From contig NZ_RZHF01000006.1 in NCBI RefSeq assembly GCF_003990185.1, forward strand, positions 155,027-219,026: a stretch of 64,000 nt of DNA, read 5' to 3'. The notes beneath the pieces are model-generated. The model saw only the letters and a list, made by a program, of their open reading frames with translations. It did not search any database and was not told the origin of the DNA. Made by a program: the position numbers and the translations under genes. Shown in pieces: positions 59,002 to 64,000 of the stretch; the stretch's first letter is position 1; each line of letters opens with the position of its first letter. The stretch is from Vreelandella nanhaiensis. GTDB lineage: Bacteria > Pseudomonadota > Gammaproteobacteria > Pseudomonadales > Halomonadaceae.

Positions 59002-60275
59002 TTCTCACCATGCTGGGCGTTTTTCTAGCACATGTGCTGCTCGGTTTGCCGCTATTTATCTCGCTTTTGGTTACGGCGCTAGTCGGCTTTATGTTTGTCG
59101 ACCCGGCGATGATCGCTCGCATGATACCGCAGCAGTTCTTTGGTGGTATCAACGTGTTTTCCCTAATGGCCATTCCGCTGTTTATTCTGGCGGGCAACCT
59201 GATGAATGCAAGTGGTCTCACCGAGCGCTTAATGGGCTTTGCGCGCCTTATTGTCGGTCACCTTCGCGGCGGCATGGGGCATGTCAACGTGGTATCCAGC
59301 GTTTTTTTTGCCGGCGTTAACGGTTCGGCCGTGGCCGATACATCCGCACTTGGCTCGCTGTTGGTACCAGCCATGGAAAAAGAGGGTTATTCACGGGCGT
59401 TTGCGGCAGGCTTGACCGCAGGCAGTTCGCTGATTGGGCCTATCATTCCGCCCAGTATTTTCATGATTCTGTATGCCTCACTGACTAATACCTCGGTCGG
59501 CGACCTGTTCCTTGCCGGCATTATCCCCGGCCTGTTGCTGGGCGTCGCCTTTATGGGCATGAATGCCTGGTACGCCTGGCGCCATCAACTGCCCAAAAGT
59601 GGACAACTGCCCACCCTAAAACAACTAGCCGTTGCGTTTGTGGCCGCCACGCCCGCGCTGGTCGCGCCGTTTATTATTGTGGCTGGGATTGTACTGGGGT
59701 TTGTAACACCCACCGAGTCGGGCGCTCTCACGGCGTTGTATGTGGCGCTATGCGGTGTAGTGTTAGGTGGTCTACGCCTACGTCATTGCTGGAAGGCGAT
59801 TGTGGATACTGCTCGACTCACGTGCGCTATTTTCCTGATCATGGCGGCATCAGCGACTATCAGCTGGCTGCTCTCCTACGCCCAAGTGCCGGCGCAGTTT
59901 GTCTCGCTGCTCTCACCGCATATCGACAACGCTATTATTATTTTACTGTTACTCAGCGCCATTACTTTCCTGACCGGCATGTTCATGGAAGAAGTATCGG
60001 CACTGATGCTGCTCACACCGATCTTTGCCCCGGTGGCCATGATGGCGGGTATCGACCCGGTGCATCTAGGCGTGATTATCACGCTCAATATTACGATCGC
60101 CTTGATTACGCCGCCCTTGGGCGCCTGTGTGTTCGTGGCGGCCGCCGTAAGTCGGCTCGAGATCGTCTCGCTGTTCAAAACCATCTGGCCATTCGTACTG
60201 ACCGCCATTGCGGTGCTGTTACTGATTATTTTCTTCCCGGCACTAGCGCTCTGGTTGCCCTCTATTTTTGGATAA
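58998..60275 (+). CDS. TRAP transporter large permease (DctM family)
   Basis: A 425-residue protein with about twelve hydrophobic segments. The blocks GVNGSAVADTSALGSLLVPAM, GSSLIGPIIPPSIFMILYASLT and NITIALITPPLGACVFVAA are typical of DctM. It forms the translocation channel with the Q subunit. The next gene starts four bases after its stop, tying the dipeptidase to this transporter. Confidence 0.9.
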   Translation: MILTMLGVFLAHVLLGLPLFISLLVTALVGFMFVDPAMIARMIPQQFFGGINVFSLMAIPLFILAGNLMNASGLTERLMGFARLIVGHLRGGMGHVNVVSSVFFAGVNGSAVADTSALGSLLVPAMEKEGYSRAFAAGLTAGSSLIGPIIPPSIFMILYASLTNTSVGDLFLAGIIPGLLLGVAFMGMNAWYAWRHQLPKSGQLPTLKQLAVAFVAATPALVAPFIIVAGIVLGFVTPTESGALTALYVALCGVVLGGLRLRHCWKAIVDTARLTCAIFLIMAASATISWLLSYAQVPAQFVSLLSPHIDNAIIILLLLSAITFLTGMFMEEVSALMLLTPIFAPVAMMAGIDPVHLGVIITLNITIALITPPLGACVFVAAAVSRLEIVSLFKTIWPFVLTAIAVLLLIIFFPALALWLPSIFG

Positions 60276-60279
60276 GACA

Positions 60280-61044
60280 ATGCCTGCATGTTCGACGTCT
60301 GATAAGGCCTTGTCGCCTATACCCAGCCACCCAGCTCCACAATGGGACAGCGTCAGTCGCCTGCCCATTATCGACAATGGAGAACGGCTGCTACCCATGA
60401 GTCTGGCACCGGCACCTATTCGGGTGTTTCCGGCCTATTCCCGGCTGGGAATCCCTGGCGCCGTTAACGAATGCTTCGTACGCGAAGGCGTTTACCGGGC
60501 GCTGGTGGCCGCAGCATGCAGCCTGCCTGACGATATTGGGCTGATTGTGCTGGACGGCTGGCGCCCATGGCGGGTCCAGCAATATCTGTTTGAGACCCTT
60601 CAGGCAGCCATTCAGCACCGCCAGCCCGAACTGACGGAGAGCGACCTTTTAGCACGTACCCGCGAGTTTGTGTCGGTACCCAGCCAAGACCCTAGCGCCC
60701 CAAGCCCTCATCTGACGGGCGGCGCGGTGGATGTCACCCTATGTGACCGTGATGGCGTGCCACTTGATATGGGCACCCTGTTCGATGAAACGCTGCCCGC
60801 CTCGCATACAGATCACTTTGAGCAACTGGATAGCCTGACAACGGCCCAGCGCCAGGCTCGTGACCATCGCCGTTTGCTCTACCACACCATGTGCGAGCAA
60901 GGATTCACCAATCTCCCCAGCGAATGGTGGCATTACGATTTGGGCGATCAGCTTTGGGGACATTACGCAGGCAAGAGCAGCGTACATTATGGCCCAGCAG
61001 AGCTCGATACCATTGAGAACCGCTGGCGGCGTCAGCTGGGATAG
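60280..61044 (+). CDS. D-alanyl-D-alanine dipeptidase (VanX/DdpX family, M15)
   Basis: A 254-residue zinc peptidase of family M15D. The zinc and catalytic motif SxHxxGxAxD reads SPHLTGGAVD (S142, H144, D151), and the ExWH motif is EWWH at 215-218, so the active site is complete. VanX-type enzymes cut free D-Ala-D-Ala. No signal peptide is seen, so it is cytoplasmic. It starts four bases after the TRAP large permease gene. Together these suggest uptake and hydrolysis of a D-amino-acid dipeptide as nutrient, not vancomycin resistance, as no vanH/vanA is near. Confidence 0.88.
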   Translation: MPACSTSDKALSPIPSHPAPQWDSVSRLPIIDNGERLLPMSLAPAPIRVFPAYSRLGIPGAVNECFVREGVYRALVAAACSLPDDIGLIVLDGWRPWRVQQYLFETLQAAIQHRQPELTESDLLARTREFVSVPSQDPSAPSPHLTGGAVDVTLCDRDGVPLDMGTLFDETLPASHTDHFEQLDSLTTAQRQARDHRRLLYHTMCEQGFTNLPSEWWHYDLGDQLWGHYAGKSSVHYGPAELDTIENRWRRQLG

Positions 61045-61075
61045 CCACCAGCCGTGCCGGGCAAATAGTCACTAA

Positions 61076-61909
<834 letters not shown>

Positions 61910-61943
61910 TAACTGAACGTCGGTAAACCACTTAAGTCTTTTG

Positions 61944-62006
61944 AGCTGCTGCATGCAAACCCGTCATCGACACCCGTTTGCATCACCGCCTGAGCGTGCA
62001 GCAGCT
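61944..62006. other. long bulged hairpin downstream of the SDR gene
   Basis: AGCTGCTGCA (61944-61953) is an exact inverted copy of TGCAGCAGCT (61997-62006), and just inside it ATGCAAAC (61953-61960) pairs with GTTTGCAT (61976-61983). Together they give about 17 pairs with a 13-base bulge on one side. It lies 35 bases after the SDR stop. It may end the SDR transcript, although no T-run follows. Confidence 0.55.
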
Positions 62007-62038
62007 TCAATGCCCGCCTAAAACGCCTAAACTTTATT

Positions 62039-62064
62039 CTATACCGCCCTTCTATACCGCCCTT
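62039..62064. repeat. tandem 13-base direct repeat
   Basis: CTATACCGCCCTT occurs twice without a gap (62039-62051 and 62052-62064). It sits about 207 bases before the second malonyl-CoA decarboxylase gene. It may be a slipped duplication or paired regulator site. Confidence 0.6.
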
Positions 62065-62181
62065 TTTATCTGTCCTTGCATTCAATCTTATTGACGTAGC
62101 CCCACCCGATTGCCGCCTTCAGCGCCGTCTTCACCCTATGTCTAACCCGCATCTATTGACCTATATATCGTAAACCTCTAT

Positions 62182-62197
62182 TTGTTATATATAACAA
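62182..62197. promoter_or_regulatory. 16-base palindrome upstream of malonyl-CoA decarboxylase copy 2
   Basis: TTGTTATATATAACAA is a perfect palindrome 73 bases before the decarboxylase start. The TTGT...ACAA ends fit the general form of GntR-family operators and also appear at the ends of the inverted repeat before the first TRAP-malonate operon (TTGTT/AACAA). The GntR protein of copy 1 could control both modules. Confidence 0.5.
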
Positions 62198-62270
62198 CGC
62201 ATCTGATAAATCTCTCTAGCATCATAAAGCGTGCGCTGCTAGGGAACCGTCCATCCAGAGGTCGATGTGC

Positions 62271-63620
62271 ATGAATATGAACATGACGTTTCTTCAAGGA
62301 CTACTCTCCAGCATCAGCACACGTACTCGCCTATTGGGCAACGCCTCGAACGCCGTGCAAGGGAGCGATGCGCATCTGCATGCTCTCGCCTCCGCCTGCG
62401 AAACACTGATGCAACGTGGAGGGGAAGCCTCTCAGATAATGACCGCACAGCGCGCCCTGACCCATTATCAGCAGTTGGAACCAGAAGAGCGCCAAGCCTT
62501 TTTCAAACTGCTCGCCGATGAGTATGCCGCCGAGCCGCAAGCCATTCACGCCGCCTATCAGGCCTACTGCGAGTCTGAAGATAACGCGGCGCTTGAGAAA
62601 CTGTTCAATGCCTGTGAACCACGCCGCCAGGATTTATTGCGTCGCTTGAATCTTTGCCCAGGCGGTACCTTCGAGCTGGTAAAAATGCGCGCCGACTTGC
62701 TCAAGCAGCTGCGTCATGCTCCTGATCTTGCCGCACTGAATAGCGATTTTTCTCATTTATTCAACTCCTGGTTCAATCGGGGCTTTCTGGTGCTGGAAAG
62801 CATTGACTGGAACACACCCGCTGCCGTGCTGGAAAAGCTGATCCAATACGAAGCAGTGCATGCCATCAGCGACTGGCGCGACCTGCGTCGTCGGCTGGAC
62901 CCCGAAGATCGTCGCTGCTATGCCTTTTTCCACCCGGCGACCGGAGATGAACCGCTTATCTTTGTGGAAGTGGCGCTATGCAAAGGCATCCCCGACAACG
63001 TTCAGCGCATTCTGGAGCACGGTGAAGAAGTGCCCATGGATGAGGCCGATACCGCAGTGTTTTACAGCATCAGCAACTGCCAGGCGGGACTCAAGGGCGT
63101 GTCGTTCGGCAACTTTCTGATCAAGCAGGTGGTGCAGGAGCTAAGCCGCGAGCTTCCCCAGCTCAAGAACTTCGTCACGCTTTCACCGGTACCGGGCTTT
63201 GCCGACTGGCTTGCCGAGCAGCGCACCTCTCAGTCAGTAACCCTTTCCCAACCGCTGCAGACCTTTCTCGAGTCAGGCGAAAGCAGTGGCCTTCCGGCCG
63301 CCGTGCACAAGGAATTCATGCGCCTGGCGGCTCACTACCTGGTGGAGGCCAAGCACCGCAGCGGTCAGCCGCTCAATCCTGTTGCGCGTTTTCATCTAGG
63401 CAACGGCGCCAGCCTCCACCGGCTCAACTGGCTGGGGGATATCTCATCCAAAGGCATGCAGCAAGCGCACGGACTGATGGTCAACTATCTCTATCAACTT
63501 GATCGTATTGAACAAAACCATGAAGCCTACACCCGCAATTACAGCGTGGTATGTGCCAATGATATTCGCCGCCTGGCAGGCCAGGCCGACCAGTACTTTA
63601 GTACCGAAGCGAACGCTTAG
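62271..63620 (+). CDS. malonyl-CoA decarboxylase (copy 2)
   Basis: A 449-residue malonyl-CoA decarboxylase, similar to copy 1 throughout (for example NSWFNRGFLVLESIDWNTPA here against SSWFNRGFLMLKRIDWNTPA there). TLSPVPGF (about 303-310) and ARFHLGNGA (about 371-379) hold the catalytic residues. I use ATG 62271, two codons inside the longest frame, because AGAGGT is then at normal distance. It has its own promoter region, unlike copy 1, which is inside the TRAP operon. The next gene is a second malonyl-CoA synthetase. Confidence 0.92.
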   Translation: MNMNMTFLQGLLSSISTRTRLLGNASNAVQGSDAHLHALASACETLMQRGGEASQIMTAQRALTHYQQLEPEERQAFFKLLADEYAAEPQAIHAAYQAYCESEDNAALEKLFNACEPRRQDLLRRLNLCPGGTFELVKMRADLLKQLRHAPDLAALNSDFSHLFNSWFNRGFLVLESIDWNTPAAVLEKLIQYEAVHAISDWRDLRRRLDPEDRRCYAFFHPATGDEPLIFVEVALCKGIPDNVQRILEHGEEVPMDEADTAVFYSISNCQAGLKGVSFGNFLIKQVVQELSRELPQLKNFVTLSPVPGFADWLAEQRTSQSVTLSQPLQTFLESGESSGLPAAVHKEFMRLAAHYLVEAKHRSGQPLNPVARFHLGNGASLHRLNWLGDISSKGMQQAHGLMVNYLYQLDRIEQNHEAYTRNYSVVCANDIRRLAGQADQYFSTEANA

Positions 63621-63655
63621 TCGTTACTGCGTTTGTAAAATAATAAGGAATTGTT

Positions 63656-64000
63656 ATGAACCATAATCTCTATCTGCAGTTCTACCCGCATTTTGAACGC
63701 CAGCCCAACAAGGTATTGATGGATACCCTGGACGGTCAACGCTACCGGTATGCCGACGTGCTCGCTACCAGCCGCAAAATGGCCAGTGTTTTGCTTGAAT
63801 TGGGCGTTTCCCCCGGCGACCGGGTTGCCGTGCAAGTTGATAAGAGTCCTGAAATTGTCATGCTGTATCTTGCCTGCCTACAGGTAGGCGCGGTCTATCT
63901 GCCGCTCAATACGGCATATACAGACAGCGAAATTGGCTATTTTCTACAAGATGCCGAGCCTCACCTTTACGTCTGTCGGCCACAGGTACTTACAGAGGCC
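63656..64000 (+). CDS. matB: malonyl-CoA synthetase (copy 2, partial)
   Basis: The first 115 codons of an adenylate-forming enzyme, cut by the window end. The start MNHNLYLQFYPHF matches MNHNLFETFAAKM of copy 1, and VAVQVDKSPEIVMLYLACLQ matches the same region there. The ATP loop is beyond the edge. AAGGAA precedes the ATG. The order decarboxylase-synthetase repeats that at 8431-11303, but here the genes are separated by 35 bases instead of overlapping. Confidence 0.85.
   Translation, partial: MNHNLYLQFYPHFERQPNKVLMDTLDGQRYRYADVLATSRKMASVLLELGVSPGDRVAVQVDKSPEIVMLYLACLQVGAVYLPLNTAYTDSEIGYFLQDAEPHLYVCRPQVLTEA

Noticed and set aside
60280-61044. Vancomycin resistance cluster suggested by the VanX-type enzyme
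   Set aside because: No vanH, vanA or two-component genes are adjacent. The gene is tied to a TRAP transporter instead.

Overview
The window reads as chromosomal DNA of a GC-moderate gammaproteobacterium. The combination of many TRAP transporters, acid-rich proteins, an FMN riboswitch before a RibH2-like lumazine synthase, a phosphatidylcholine synthase and a Yjf/PspA operon fits a halophile of the Halomonas/Vreelandella group. That assignment is inferred from gene content, not from a marker gene. I see no rRNA, tRNA, CRISPR array, prophage or intact insertion sequence. Genes are dense, and many neighbours overlap by 1-10 bases.

Layout. 1-5.3 kb: the end of one gene, then a metallo-beta-lactamase-fold protein coupled to a T4 PseT-like HAD phosphatase, small conserved genes, an MFS exporter overlapping a GlxA/AraC regulator, and a GntR regulator. 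5.4-11.3 kb: a TRAP transporter (P, Q, M) followed by malonyl-CoA decarboxylase and malonyl-CoA synthetase, which together look like malonate uptake and use. 12.3-17.7 kb: a seven-gene operon matching E. coli yjfI-J-K-L-M-C with an added potassium channel after the PspA homologue. It encodes membrane, lipoprotein and ATP-grasp ligase parts of a poorly understood envelope-stress system. 17.7-25 kb: an eroded adenylating-enzyme homologue, then molybdenum cofactor genes in two divergent groups (moaB-moeA; mobA-moeA2-moaA-COG0523 GTPase). 25-28.2 kb: a large GGDEF/EAL sensor.

28.2-41.5 kb: an AT-rich gap with a Fur-like operator, an orphan siderophore-binding protein, the FMN riboswitch with ribH, rhodanese/GNAT genes divergent from a MocR regulator, tag glycosylase, phosphatidylcholine synthase, a uracil-DNA-glycosylase-like protein, a second MocR regulator divergent from DUF1127 and PhzF genes, and two tandem Hsp20 genes with a sigma-32-like promoter and a possible RNA thermometer. 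41.7-47.6 kb: a GABA operon (gabT, gabD, permease) divergent from a GabR-type MocR regulator. 47.6-56.2 kb: a lipoprotein with an SLT-like domain, a TauE exporter, NemA, a tspO pseudogene, YbiT, a CbiX-like chelatase, ChaC and small membrane proteins.

56.3-64 kb: LysR regulator, a second TRAP transporter whose operon ends in a VanX-type D-Ala-D-Ala dipeptidase, an SDR oxidoreductase, and after a structured 360-base gap a second malonyl-CoA decarboxylase and a second malonyl-CoA synthetase (cut by the window end). The best candidates for new biology are the Yjf/channel/ATP-grasp operon, the TRAP-VanX operon, the duplicated malonate module with its palindromes, the Hsp20 leader and the relic tspO gene.
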